Source: Anastatus disparis | Lineage: Eukaryota > Arthropoda > Insecta > Hymenoptera > Eupelmidae | Length of the DNA: 64,000 bases | Direction: 5' to 3' | Assembly (NCBI GenBank): GCA_017163975.1 | Contig: JAFFSR010000088.1 | Location: forward strand, 335,001-399,000 | The notes under the pieces: generated by a model | What the model was told of the DNA's origin: nothing | What the model saw: only the letters and a program-made list of their open reading frames with translations | Database searches by the model: none | Program-made: the position numbers and the translations under genes | Shown here: positions 34,888 to 47,900 of the stretch, in pieces | Numbering within the stretch: position 1 is the first letter of the stretch | Layout: every line of letters begins with the position of its first letter

Positions 34888-37030
34888 TTACTATCTTCAA
34901 AGTACTCCGTGATAAAACATAAGGCTGTTGATGTTAGCTATTTTAGGAGTATGTTAACATCAGTAGGAAACTTATACCTCCTTTTGCAATTTCTTTTTTT
35001 AAGTATTTCTTTGTTCATTATAAATAGAACAATTCCATACTAGGTGATTAATGTCTTGAGAGGGGTAGCTACATGGATAGTCAGGGCTATCCACTATAAA
35101 TTTTTTTTGAAGGCTTTCTCTTGTATAGCAGTGGTTTACCCTTGCTCTATTAATTGTAGTGATAAATTTTTTATTTTTTAGGAGGTTCCAAAAGCATGGT
35201 TTATTTAGATTATTTTCTGAATAAAAATTATTGAAGTGATGGGTTTCTTTTATTTTTATTTAGTTTTTTAGTAATTTTTTAAAATTATTCCTTAACTCTT
35301 TTTTTATTGATGGTGAAATCTGTATAGGGTAGCTTAAATGTATATTCATGTCCTAAAGAGCTAGCTGATTTTGCAAGGTCTGCTTCTTTATTTCCTTCTA
35401 TATTTCTGTGTGCTGGGATCCAGATGATAGTTATATTGAAGTTATTTTTTCTAATTTGTATATTTTTTTCATAATATCTAGAATCAAAAATTTTTTTGTT
35501 TCCTAAAGGGTGAGTAGTTTTTTATGGCTATTGCTATGCTTAGAGAACCAATAAATATTCGTGCCTTTTTTATGTTGTTGTTTTTTATAAAGCCTAATGT
35601 TAATGAGATGGCAGTTGCTTCTGTTATATGAATTGTTGCTAAACTAATTATTTTGAACATCAGTTGTAGGTCAATTTCAGGTGAGTATATTGATAGCCCA
35701 TTATAATTAAAATCTTCCTTTTTTGATCATTCTGTGTAAAAATTTGTTGAATTATTAAAATCCTTGTAGAATATTTCTTTAAATCTATTATTTGGTTCTT
35801 TTGATTCTTGGATTTGGAGTCCTGATTTTATTTCTATATTTCGTTTGTGCAGTAGAGTTTTGTACTCATAGGGATAGGGCAGAGATATTTCTGTTCTTTT
35901 TATTTCATATATTTTTTGAGATTATTGTATCAAAGATGTAATTAGAGGAATATTTTTGCATTCTAGGTAATAATTTAATTTATTTTTATTTACAATTTCT
36001 TGTTTAAATTAGTATAGACTATCAACTAGGGGATGATTATAGTTGGTTAGAAGTGTTGTGATGAATTTGTCTGCTAAATATGTTTTTCTTAGAGTAAAGG
36101 GAGGTTATGTTTCTGCTATAACATTTACTGAAGTTGAGAGACGATATCCCATGCATAATCTAAGTGTATCGTTCTGTATGTTTTGCAATTTATCTTTAGT
36201 TTTGTGGTCTTCAAGATTAATAAAAAAGAAGTTGTAGTCTACTATGCTCCTCACTAAGCCCTTATACATCAGTATTAAGAGGAGGTCACGTATCTCTGTC
36301 CTTTTCTAATCAAAGAAATGATTTTTTTACAAAAACTAATAACTTTATCAAAAAATGAAGAGAAAGCCGCATCTTGTATCAAAAAAAGCAATATTTTCTT
36401 TGATAAGAAAGAATTAATTTTATTGCTTCGTTTTCAAGAAAACCTTGAAAAACCAAATTGTTCACCCTAACCTCTATGATTTAAGTTTTTCAAGGTTTTC
36501 TTGAAAACGAAGCCATAAAATTAATTCTTTCTTATCAAAGAAAATATTGTTTTTTTTATTACGAGATGCGGCTTTCTCTTCATTTTTTGCTAAAGTTATT
36601 AGTTTCAGTAAAAAACTCAATTCTTTGATTAGGAAAGGACAGAGATACGTGACCTCCTCTTAAGGTTTTTGGGTATCCGACCCATCGAGTTCCATTCATG
36701 ATTTTAAGAATATTAATAATATTTCTAGCTTTTTCTATTATGATTTTTATATGATAATTCCAATTTAATTTTTGGTCCAAGTACATGCCTAAATATTTTA
36801 TTTTCTCTACTGGTTTTATTATTTCATTTTTTATTACAATTGATTAATTTTTTTGTGGAGATGATGAATTGGGTTTTTGTTGTATTTATTTTTAGGTTTC
36901 TATCTTCTAGAAAATGTACAATTAAATGTATGTTATTTTGTATGTTGGTTATAGCCTAATTTATATTCTTGTCCATACTGTAGATAAAAGTGTTATCCGC
37001 ACATTGTACACTGAGAGGAAATTCATGCCA
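34888..37030 (-). pseudogene. I-like LINE ORF2, 3' half: RT end and RNase H
   Basis: Read on the minus strand from 37030, the RT catalytic box appears as CADNTFIYSMDKN, where YADD is expected, so Tyr and the second Asp are lost. The thumb follows (LGMYLDQKLNWNYHIK, then NILKIMNGTRWVGYPKT). After the TTAA MITE it resumes with MYKGLVRSIVDYNF. RNase H signals lie at about 35330-35720 (ATAISLTLGFIKNN, then ITIIWIPAHRNIEGNKEADLA). The remaining sequence to the copia LTR is 3' coding end and UTR with many stops. Confidence 0.85.
36275..36663. mobile_element. Foldback MITE with TTAA target duplication
   Basis: Two near-perfect inverted arms of about 170-180 bp (about 36279-36450 and 36484-36659) are separated by a spacer of about 35 bp and bounded by TTAA on both sides. 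Termini are GAGGAGGTCACGTATCTC and its inverse. Taking the insert and one TTAA away makes the LINE RT frame continue in phase, which proves the boundaries. TTAA targets are typical of piggyBac-type elements. There is no coding capacity. Confidence 0.88.
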
Positions 37031-37529
37031 ATAGAGCATTTAGTTTACGTGTCCAAAGTTAGTAAGTAATATATTATGCTTTCATAACAGCGCCATATAC
37101 TCTTACGAGGTTTATGTTATGCAAAAACGATTTATTTACATGCTTTGTTAACTCTCCACTCTAATGTCCTTCGATAGCTGGCGCTGTATCCTCTCATGCG
37201 ACGTGACGAGAGTAAACGTAGCTTGTCCACTATTCTTTCTTTATTGCTAACTATGACATTCTTCCATCATTTAAGTCGCCTCATCTTTTAGGTGACGACG
37301 TGAGCAAGCACGGCTGGTCTATATCCGAAATCATGTCACAAATTTTGGTAACGTATCTTCGTTGCGTGAATCTTTTTTTTCTTCCCTTTTACTTTTTTAT
37401 GAAAGAAGAGACGTTATAAATATAATCTGTTAAGCTTTGTAACTATTAATAATTAATTTTTAACTTAAAATTTAATTTTTTTAAACACCTGGGGGGCAGA
37501 TGAGCATGAACAATTTTACGCAAGAGATG

Positions 37530-37615
37530 TTTCGAAGTAGCGTTGGTCTAGTGCGTAACGTTCGCGCTTTTCCTTTTGAGTACGCCATGTTCAACTCTCG
37601 GCTACGGTCACTTTT
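37530..37615 (+). other. tRNA-like pol III segment, left arm
   Basis: Contains an A-box-like TTGGTCTAGTGCG and a B-box-like TGTTCAACTCTC about 45 bases apart, then a T-run after the word CGGTCAC. An inverted copy lies in the right arm at about 39428-39513. It looks like a decayed tRNA-derived promoter and not a working tRNA. Confidence 0.45.
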
Positions 37616-39427
37616 TAAACTTTTTTTTTATTATTTCAATAGTTTTTATTACTTTTTTAGGCACGACCGCTATACGGAAGAGCCTTATATTTTCGACATC
37701 GCGAAAAATGTAACCTTTTAAAATATGTTATTTTATAATGAAAAACTTATTTTTATAGCAAAATAAGACTATTACGAGGCTTCCTTAAAATGTATGTATG
37801 GATGTATGTGCGAGAAAATCAAGTTTATGAATTTTCTCGACGAGTTTTTATGTGATTTGAATAATTCAAACGGGGAATTATTTTCAATAATAACATAAGT
37901 AAACGTTTCTATTTTGAAAAAAATCGTTGAAAGCATTTTTAAATAGGCGCCTTTTAAATAGTCAAAATAATGGATTTTTGGTGATAACTTGAAAAATACG
38001 ATTTTTTTTTTAAAGCATATAAAATAAAAGTTATAGAATATAAAAAAATTAATGACTTTATATCATACATTTTTCTCTAAAGTTAATATTTTTCAAATTG
38101 TTCATGAAAAATATTAAAATTGGAGGCTATTTAATGATAATTTGATAAATATCATTTAAAAAAATATATATAATATTAAAAAGATGTATCTTATTTTTTT
38201 CTATAAATTTTATTTTATATACTTTTTTTCAAAATTCGTTTTTTTCAAGTTATCACCAAAAAATCATTTTTTCAACCTCTAAAGGAATAACTGTTTTAGA
38301 ACCGCTCGAAGGATTTTTTTTCAAACTGCCATCATTTATTTGTATTATTGTTTCAAATCATCCTCCGTCAGAATGATTGAGATCAAATCAAAACTTTATA
38401 CAAAACTTTACTTTTAAGCTACTGAACTATAAAATAATTTTTTTTACTTGTAACTATTGATAGATTATCCTATCCAAAACTTTTAAAAGTATAAATTAAT
38501 GAAAATATATCTATTCCACATAACATAAATTTCTTCGAAATCAATCAACTTAATTCACAAGAAAAATTTAAATAATTATAAATTTGTTTTTTTTTAATAA
38601 ATACAATAAATTCAAACCTCCTATTGAAAGTCACGGTAAAAAATACAATGAAAAAAAGAAATACGATTAACTTTTAATGCTTTTGCGTTTGTAAATGTTT
38701 TGTTTTAATATTCTTTAAATATCAAATAGCGAGCTCGAAGCGCAAGCGTTTTCGATCGTACCTTATATGCAAGAAGCGAAGCTTTTTGCATGCCTCGCAT
38801 CGCTTTGTGATGCAAGGCCGAGGTCATTTCAGAGCTGAGCGAAGCAAAGCTCTAAAAGGACCGAGGTGCGAACCACAGAGGCCCAAAGGGCCGGTGTGGC
38901 GAGCTAGTTTATTTATATTTTTTATATTTTCTATTTTTTTATTAATTTTAAAATATATTTTTTTATAAGTTACTTAAAGTATGCTCGTATTTTTAATTAA
39001 TATTTTTAAATAAATTATTTCATATACGAAATAATTAAAAATATTAATAAATAAATAATAGTGATGTTTACAATACTATAGATCAATTTTGTCTTTATAA
39101 ACATATATCAATATATATTATGAATTATAACATAATTAAATACCTCAGTTTTATTTATTTATTGTAATTTATTGTGAATTTTATAAATTAAATTATATAT
39201 AAATTAAACTATACTATTATAAAGTAAACATCACTATTATTTATTCATCAATATTTGTAATTACTACCTATAAAAAATAATTCATTTTTTAAAAATTTTC
39301 ATTGAAAAAAACGAGCATACTTGTGAAAAATTAGATTTTAAAATTATTAAAAAAATACAAAATTAAAAAAAAAAAAATATATAAAAAGGAATAAAAAATA
39401 TTAAAACAATAAGAAAAAAATTTAAAA

Positions 39428-39513
39428 AAGTGACCGCAGCCGAGAGTTGAACACGCGTACTCAAAAGGAAAAGCGCGAACGTTACGCACTAGACCAACGC
39501 TACTTCGAAACAT
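39428..39513 (-). other. tRNA-like pol III segment, right arm
   Basis: Inverted partner of 37530-37615, with the same A-box and B-box-like words and a T-run on the minus strand. The two copies differ by a few bases (GCCATGTT versus GCGTGTT). Confidence 0.45.
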
Positions 39514-39968
39514 CTATGGCGTAAAATCGTACATGCTCATCTGCCTCCCGGCTATTTAAAAAAATTAAATTTTAAGTTAAAAATTATTTATTAATAGTTA
39601 CAAAGTTTAACAGATTATATTTATAACGTCTCTTCCTTCATAAAAAAAGAAAAGAAAAGAAAAAAAAGATTCATGCAGCGAAGATACGTTAACAAAATTA
39701 GCGACATGATTTTGGATATAGACTAGCCGTGTTTGTTCGCGTTGCCAACCAAAAGAGGAGGCGACTTGAGCAAACAAAAGATATAAGAGAGTGGGGAGTC
39801 ATCGAAGAATACCACGCGAGTCATCAATGAATGCCGTTCATGCTTTATTTACTTCCCATACCATCTTTTTTAGCATAAGGTAATTCAATACTGATAAAGC
39901 TTCTCATGCTTGTCATATTTGTATCAATATTTTATATACTTGCATAGATGGCAGTTCGCATGCTCTAT

Positions 39969-42900
39969 ACGCATGAATTTTTTCTTTGTGTAGTATTTGG
40001 TTTGATTCACTGATTATGTTATTAATCTTTCTATTATATATGTTATATATAAGGGGACTCAATACATCTCCTTGCGGAACTCTTTTGTTTCTTGTGAATG
40101 GGCCCTCTAATTGATTGTTGACATTAAAAGATAGCTGTCTGTCAGTTGTAATATTTAAGATGAATTTTCTAATCTATTCTAGGATTTTTAGATCAATTAA
40201 GTCTTCTTGTAAAATAGCTGGGTCTAAGGAGTCAAAAGCTGCTCTTAAGTCTAGGCTAAGACATGCTAGGTATTCTTTTTTATGAAATGTTCTTTGAGTA
40301 TCAGTCACTAATATACCTATGCAATGCGAGCAGGATTTACTGTTCATGAAGCCATTTTGAGTTAGTGGGATATAATTGCCATTTTCAATATAGTGCATCA
40401 ATCTACTTTCGATAGTTTTTTTAATAGTTTTTAGTAGACATGAGGCCATTGCTATTGGTTTAAATTGAGATTTGCTACCCTTTGGTATTAAAATCATCAA
40501 TGATTTTTTCCAATCTTCTGGAAATTGCCCACTTAAGAAGATTTCATTAATAGTATCTAATAGTATTTCTTTAAAAATTTTTGGTAAGTTGCATACCATT
40601 TTATAATTAATCTTGTATATGCCTGGAGATGATTTGATTTTGCATGAGTTTAAAGCTGAATCAAACTCTCTCATTGTAAGGGTGTCCTCTAGTTCATTGT
40701 TAGTGTTTGTATTTTGTATTTCTGAACCAGTTATCAATTTTGGGGGGGATCGGTGCACAAAACTCTTCTATGAAAGCGTATTTTCCTTTAATTACTTCTA
40801 TGACATTGTTGTTTATTTTGTTTTTGTTGTAATTTCTATTTTTGAATCTATTGACTATGTTATATACTTTACTAAGGGATGTTTTTGGGTTAATATTGTT
40901 TTCTATGTATTTTTTAAAGTTTTATGTTTTTCTTTTTTAATTCATTTTTTGTTTGTTGTTCAATAGTTTTTAGAGTGGTTAGCGTTTCTATATTAGGGTT
41001 GTTAAGAAATTTTTTAGTGGCATTTTTTCTTTTACTTTTTAGTTCATTACAGTATTTATCCCACCAGGGTGATTGACAAACAATTTTTTTATTTCTATTC
41101 TTATTTTTGTTACTATTATGTGGGATTATTTCGAATGCCTGGATTATATAATTTTTTTTAATTTCATATTTTTGTGTTGGTGATTTTAAATTGAATTCAT
41201 TTGTTGTATTAATTCCATTTACACTATTTTCTAAATTTATTTGGAATTTTTTCCAATTAACTTTAGTTGTATTTAGCCTGTGGGGTATGTATTCAGGAGG
41301 TTGATCTTTATTCAGTTCAATTTTGATTCTAATTGGGAAACGATCACTTTCCATCACGTCATCAAGGGTGTTCCATGGAGAATTAGGATAAATGTTGCTT
41401 GTGAGAAAGGTTAAGTCTATTGCTGATTCTATTGTTCCTTATAGAAACATAGCTTTTGCAACTGTAATTTAATACTATTAGATCTAATGGTTTAGTATGG
41501 TTTTGTAGGCCACTACCAAATTTACAAGTTGTGGAAAATCCCCAGATAGTGTTGTATGCATTTAAACCCCCCTATTAATAGGTTTTTCACTTTAGGCATG
41601 GAGTTGAAAAATTTATTCCATAGGATGTCATTTGATCAGTGTTATTTGGTGGTCTATAGACTGAAATAATTGTTAAGTTATCATTATTGTTATTATTTGT
41701 TTTGTTTTTAATTCGATGGCTACTGTGTCAAGAAGATTTTCCTGATAAAATATGGAATCAACCATTTTATAGGTTAGATTGTTTTCAATGAGGATGCACA
41801 CTTCTCCTTCTTTTGTAGGATTATTAGCTTCTTGCCATATATTTCTCTGTCCTTTCTCACTGTTATGAAGTTGGGTATTTGCAAGTTAATTCCTTCATGT
41901 AGCCATGTCTCAGATAGCATAATTATGTCATAATCTTGTGCAATATTTCTCAGTTTATGTTGTTTTGTTGCCACACTACTGCTGTTCCACTTTAGTATTC
42001 TGATATCTCCGATAATCTATTCTTGAGTATGTAAAACATCGCTATTTTGTGATAATAAATTAGGATAATATTGTGAATTCATAATATCACTATTTTGTGA
42101 AGATAGGTTATGTTTAATTGGGTAGCAATAATTATTTCCTATATTTTGTACTTGGTTTCGGTTACTATTTATTAGAGAATCTATAACGCAAATTAGTTTT
42201 TTGATAGATACTTTTTTTATGATTTTTATTTCATTAAGTTCATTGTCATCCAATATTTCATCTTGATTTTCTGTGTTAATTAAATTTATGGAGTTAAAAT
42301 CTTCTTTTGTTAAGTTGTTGGTGTAGAGTTGTAAAGGAATTACATTTGAGGGATCCATCGATCTACCATTAGGATGAGTAAGCAATGCTTTATGTTCCTT
42401 AGTAGTTTTTGTTGGAGAAAAGGTTAGTTTTTTTTTAAGACTTCTGTGCCTTTTGGATTTCTTTTCGGTTAGAAGTCCTACTCCATTGATATTGCTCTCT
42501 TATTTCATTTTCTTTATTATTTTGTGGCTGCATGTGCATATGATATTTCCTTTTGATGATAATTTGTATTATCCGTGGATATTCCTAGCTGCAGAAATTC
42601 TCTATCGTTTAAGTTTATTCTTTTGTTATGCTTGTAGAATTCTTTTTTTGCTTCAAAAATTGGTAGATTATTTTGGTTGCGTAATTTAAAATTTTTTTTC
42701 ATTTATTTTTTTTTATACATTCGTTAGGTTGGGAGGTGGTTATTTTTACAATTTAAACAAATAGGTTACTGTTGTTTTAATGAGCAGTGTTCGATTTTTA
42801 TATGATCATATTCTCCATAATGGGGACATCTTGCTTTTGATTCGCTGTGCTTTAATACATGTCCAAATTGAAAGCATTGAAGACATTGTCTCATTTTTGG

Positions 42901-43004
42901 AAAGTATGTCTCTGCGTCGAAAACAGTTTTGTAGACTTTGATTTATTTGGGTATTGATTGTGAATTAAACGTAATTTGAATAGTTTCTGTAGTGATGTAT
43001 TTTT
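39969..43004 (-). pseudogene. I-like LINE: ORF1 end, endonuclease, first half of RT
   Basis: Minus-strand order. ORF1 zinc knuckles are at about 42960-42750 (CLQCFQFGH, then CPHYGEYDH and CSLKQ). Polar linker frames follow at 42702-42017. The AP-like endonuclease start is at about 42000-41774 (KQHKLRNIAQDYDIIMLSETWLHEG). The endonuclease-RT linker is at 41357-40914 (QSPWWDKYCNELKSKRK), and RT at 40758-39969 (FPEDWKKSLMILIPK, LSLDLRAAFDSL, RVPQGDVLSPL). There are multiple stops and shifts. It continues at 37030 after the foldback insertion. Confidence 0.85.
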
Positions 43005-43252
43005 AACCGACTTCAAAAAGGAGGAGGTTCTCAATTCAACTGAATTTTTTTTTTTTTTTTTTTTTTTATGTCTGTTACCTCATAACTCCGTCATTTCTTA
43101 ACCTATTCGAAAAAACTTTTTCTTATCTGATAGAGAATGTCTGCAGGAAGGTCCCATACGTGTCCTATAATTATTGCGCCAATATTCGGTTTGTATGACC
43201 CAATTATCAAATTAAGAAATTTTGTTTTCTCATTTACCTCCCTTATACTTCG

Positions 43253-43254
<2 letters not shown>

Positions 43255-43293
<39 letters not shown>
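43255..43293 (+). repeat. CT microsatellite, left of the CR1-like LINE
   Basis: About 19 CT units. A CT/CCCT array of about 80 bp lies on the other side of the LINE at about 48342-48424, so the LINE probably inserted into a CT tract. Confidence 0.85.
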
Positions 43294-43297
<4 letters not shown>

Positions 43298-43731
43298 AGT
43301 ATATCAACTTGTGTTCTGTTTAGCTCTTATTACTTTTTGGCCTTGTACTCTGCTTCTGCTGCCTTCGGGCGTCTTGTTACAGGTAACTGCAAGCGCATTT
43401 TGCAGAGCATCGATTGTCCTAATAGACTGCACTTTTGGTGAGCTCTGCAACATAAAAACATCTAAAGTTATCTTGCGGTGCCGACATTTTGAGGTTAGGT
43501 CCATCCATCAATTTTGAGGTTAGTTTCAATAAGTCTTCAGCTAGTAACTGCCTGTGAAGCCAGGTGCGCTGTAACCGTTACCATAGGAGCGCTGTTCTCT
43601 ACATCATCGACTGTTGCTGTACTTCAACGTTACCGATTGTGAGTACTGTCTGTTTAACATTTATACTTTGAGTTTTAACTGGGAGGTGACTCTCTGTACA
43701 CGGCCTGTCTCTTTGCTGCGTTTTATCGAGT

Positions 43732-44901
43732 ATGGTAATTTGTTCTCTCTGTAAAGCAGCTATCCTTCGCACCGACTCTTCGCGTCTCTGCATTAATTGT
43801 TCAGCAATTTATCACTTGGTTTGCTGTGATAATTCCTGGTTTCGACCTAATAATATTCTTGCTTGTTGCGAAAAGCGCAAAACCACAAGAATTGTCACCA
43901 CGAGTAGTGCTTTGGGTGTGGTTTCCCCTAATAAATTACTTTCTGCCTCCTCAGGGCCATTATTAGATTCTTTGCCCAATCAGGGCTCTCAAAAAAGGGG
44001 TGCGGTCTCCCCGCTCCACCCACTTGAACCGTTACTAAGGCGACGGTGCCGGTCGGAGTCAAGCTCCTCCCAATCCTCGATTGAGAGTAGTACACCGGTG
44101 GGCGTTAAGTCTAAACTTGTTGCTTCCTCTAGTCCTCACTTATTGGCTCCTGAGCCCAGTGCTACTGCATCGAGTCTTCTTGCGATCTCTCAACCAGGGC
44201 CCGTTAACATGTCGGACAGTGAGTGGCTTGCTAATTTTAAGTCTGACAATGACTTAAAATTCGCGGCTCAGATGGAGAAAACGGACAAGCTGTTACTATT
44301 GACTACTCAACTTGTTGGTGAAGTGGGTTCGCTGCGCAATGACATTCGTGAGATTAAGCAATCTCTATCGGATGTTGAAAAGCGTCAAGATTTGCTTTCT
44401 GATCGGCTTGATGAGCACATTGCTACTTGTTCTGCAATAACTTCTGCACCTGTTGACCCGTTAATGTCTGATACGTATGAAGTTTTGTTCTCGGGTATTC
44501 CATCAACTCTATCAATAAGTGATAATGAGATAATCAATACTATCTTGAGAGCAATCGGGTTAGAGCAGGCTTGTATGATGCTCATCGATTCTCGTGAATG
44601 GCTTCCTTCTGTTCCTATGGAAACGGATGAGCCTGAACCTTCTCAAAAGGATAAATTTCGAGCAATCGTTGGGCGCTTCACATCTGATGCAATTAGAGAT
44701 ACTATAGTATCAAACTCTGCTAAGCTGAGAGATTTTACTGTTTCGAAACTTTTTGGTATAAAAGGTTCTTCGAAGATCTTTGCTCGTCCTATTTGGCCCA
44801 AACCGGTCTTTGAATTATTAGTTAAGGCGAATGCGGTATACAAGGAGCTAAACTATATGCGTCCTATTGTTCGAAACTTAAGTCTGCATGCGTCCCCATA
44901 A
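43732..44901 (+). CDS. CR1-like LINE ORF1 protein
   Basis: Intact 389 codons from ATG 43732. Residues about 4-48 form a Cys/His-rich finger (CSLC, CINC, H-x2-CC, later CCEK) like the PHD-type finger of CR1-group ORF1 proteins. Residues about 60-155 are Ser/Pro-rich and likely disordered. Residues about 160-240 are helical and probably coiled coil (KTDKLLLLTTQLVGEVGSL). Residues about 250-380 resemble the RNA-binding region of such proteins (YEVLFSGIP, then FRAIVGRFTSDAIRDTIV). It would coat the LINE RNA. Assignment rests on order and context. Confidence 0.85.
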   Translation: MVICSLCKAAILRTDSSRLCINCSAIYHLVCCDNSWFRPNNILACCEKRKTTRIVTTSSALGVVSPNKLLSASSGPLLDSLPNQGSQKRGAVSPLHPLEPLLRRRCRSESSSSQSSIESSTPVGVKSKLVASSSPHLLAPEPSATASSLLAISQPGPVNMSDSEWLANFKSDNDLKFAAQMEKTDKLLLLTTQLVGEVGSLRNDIREIKQSLSDVEKRQDLLSDRLDEHIATCSAITSAPVDPLMSDTYEVLFSGIPSTLSISDNEIINTILRAIGLEQACMMLIDSREWLPSVPMETDEPEPSQKDKFRAIVGRFTSDAIRDTIVSNSAKLRDFTVSKLFGIKGSSKIFARPIWPKPVFELLVKANAVYKELNYMRPIVRNLSLHASP

Positions 44902-44977
44902 GGAGGCTGAGCTGATTCCAATTTTGGATGAGGCTCACTTGTCGAGGCTAACACCAAATAAAAACAAAAAATAGGGT

Positions 44978-47900
44978 TTGCTTGGCTCTTGTGTGACTAA
45001 TAACCCTTCTTTTATTGCAAACTTATCAAATAGTCGTAATAACGTTTTTTCACATACTTTATCTAATAACGTAATAAATTCAAACTCTACTGTTATCTCT
45101 GTGCCAAAAAGTGGCCTACAATTTTTTCAAAATATACAAATTTCTCATGCTAATGTTAATCGGCTCAAAACTCATTTCTCCCTTATAGAACATCATATTA
45201 CTTCTAATCAACCGGATATATTTGCTGTTACAGAGACGTTCTTAACTGAATATGATGATTCTTCTATTATCTCTATTGATCACTACAATTTCTTTAGGTT
45301 AGATAGAGTGGGTAAAATTGGCGGTGGAGTTGGCTTCTATGTGCGAGATTTTCTCAAAGTCAGCATACTTTCTCAATCAGATGCCGTTTTCGATAATACA
45401 GCAGAGTATATCATAGCTGAAATCTCTCTAGGTGCTGAGAAACTCATTTTTGCGGTAGTATATCTGAGGCCAAAGGGCCTTTTCCTGAGGATTTCTTTAA
45501 CTCATTATCTGAGTTATTACCATCGTACAAAAACATTGTCATCACTGGTGATTTCAATATCAATTTGTTGGCTAAAAATTTTAGCGCAGACTCTTTCCGC
45601 TCAATGATTGAATCACTTGCCCTTTACTTAGTACCTTCCGAACCTACTCACCATACCCTTACAACTGATCATATTTCTCATACCTGGATTGATCTCTTCA
45701 TTTTAAATGACGAAAATTCTTTGGTGTCTTACAGTAAAACATCATCTCCTTTCATAGCAGGTCACGATCTGATTACTATCACTTTTAAGGCTTTTAAGCC
45801 TCAGGCTGCAACTAAAATAATCAATTCTCGTAATTTTGCTAATATTAATCTTCAAACTCTAAACAGTATGATTTCATCTTCTCTTTCAAATTACTCACAC
45901 GAGAGCTGTGTTTCATCTTTGGGCACTGCCTCTTCTTCTGTTGATATGTTAGTTCATAAGTTGTCTTCTGTTCTTGTTTCGTCCTTTGATTCTTGTGCAC
46001 CAATTAAAGCACTTAAATTAGACATTAAGAAAAAACCGTGGGTCACATCTGATATTAGATTTCAGATGAGAGAGCGTGATAGAGCTTATCGTCATGCTGT
46101 TCGATCCGGCTCTGCTCAGGCAGTTTTAAGATATAGGAGACTCAGAAGTGAAATTTCAAATGCGCTTGACTCTGCAAAAAACAATTATATAGCTGATCGT
46201 CTTAATTCTGTGGGTAACTCTTCTAATCGCTGGAACATTCTTCACAAGATTGGTCTGGCTTCAAGGATATTACCTTCACCGTTACAGTATTTCTCCTCAA
46301 ATGTTCTTCTCTCTCACTACACTACAATTTCTTCTGCCACTCCAGCTTTGTCTGAGGGTGAGTTGAGAGAAGTGCTTGCAGTACCACTACGTATTGACTT
46401 GCCTGTCTTTAATTTTGCCCCAGTTAATTGTTCTCTTGTCGAGTCTTTTGTGCGCCTTGGTACTTCCAGGACTTTTGGTCCTGATGGCATTATGGCTCAG
46501 ATGCTTAAAATGACGAGTCAATCCTCTGTTGATCTCATTACTTCCATCATAAATTGCTCGCTCGCATCTGCTGTTTTTCCGACTGATTGGAAGAGGGCCT
46601 TTCTGCTTCCATTGGCAAAGACAAATAAGATAGATTCACCTTCACAAACTCGGCCCATTGCCAAACTTTCTGAAGTTTCCAAAATCCTGGAGAGAGTAGT
46701 GCATTCTCAGTTTAGCTCCTTTATTGAATCAAATTCTCTGTTCGATAGTCTACAGACAGGCTTCCGTAAATCTAATAGTACCCAGACTGCGCTCTTGAAG
46801 CTTCTTGAAGATGCACGGCTGGCTATTGATAAAAGAATGATTACTGCTCTATTGCTCTTTGATTTTTCCAAGGCTTTCGACACAGTGTCACATATTCGTC
46901 TGCTGTTCAAACTTCGTCGATTCAATTGCTCAGATACTGTTATACGATGGTTTGCGTCGTATCTCAGCAAGAGATCCTATGCTATTACGGACTTGGAGGG
47001 TCATGTCGGTGAGTGGGTCACCTGCACGGCAGGTGTTTCTCAGGGCAGTGTCTTGGGTCCGCTGCTTTTCTCTGTTTTCATCAATGATTTATCTTCTGTT
47101 TTAACCAGATCGTCTCATATACTGTTTGCTGATGACTTGCAGGTGTACCACTCATTTCTGCCCGCAAATCTGAATGACGAGATTGACTTTCTAAATCATG
47201 AAGTTGCTGCAGTTGTTAAGTGGGCTGTTGACAATGGTCTTGCCTTAAACCCATCCAAAATGCAAGCAATGTTCATTGGTAGCGAGCAATTCATCTCAAG
47301 AATTGATCTCTTTTCTTGCCCTAAAATTCTCGTAAATGATAAGGTGGTGCCGTATACTAGTTCGGTCAAAAATTTGGGTATCTGGATAACTAGTACTTTA
47401 AACTGGAACAAGCAAGTGGGTTCGGTGGTTGGACGTATCTTTGGTACCCTTCATTCATTAAAGTTCCATAGACATGCTCTGTCTAGGCAGGTCAGGAAAA
47501 ACCTTGTCGAAGCTCTTATCTTTCCTATAATAGACTACTGTTGTGTAGTCTATGATGACTTACCTCAGACGTTAAACATTAAACTTCATCGGGCACTTAA
47601 TGCCTGCGTTAGATTTGTCTGTGGAAATATAGGAAGACAAGAAAGGGTTACGCCCTTTAGCCTGCAGTTGGGCTGGTTGTCGGTGAGCCACAGGCGTTTA
47701 TATTTCAAGTCAGCTCTTGCTCACTCTATTGTTTCGTATCAAAAGCCTAGCTATCTGGCTGCTAAATTCGATAGGGTAAACATTGATACAGTTGTTCGAA
47801 CTTCGACTAGACTACCAACTAGACTTCTCATTTGCCCCGTTGTTCGAACTGCTGCTATGCTACATTCTTTCGTATACACGGCATCTAGCTTTATTAATGT

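Larger units (their letters stand above)
37031..39968. mobile_element. 2.9-kb foldback element with tRNA-like segments in both arms
   Basis: Ends are ATAGAGCAT and its inverse, ATGCTCTAT. Inner inverted arms of several hundred bases (about 37270-37640 and 39395-39775) are highly similar. Between them lie a smaller hairpin (about 37973-38270), a GC-rich island (about 38725-38905) and a second hairpin with arms AATAGTGATGTTTAC and its inverse (about 39058 and 39226). It interrupts the I-like LINE just before the RT catalytic box, and the LINE frame is in phase across it. No transposase was seen, so it is non-autonomous. Confidence 0.75.
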
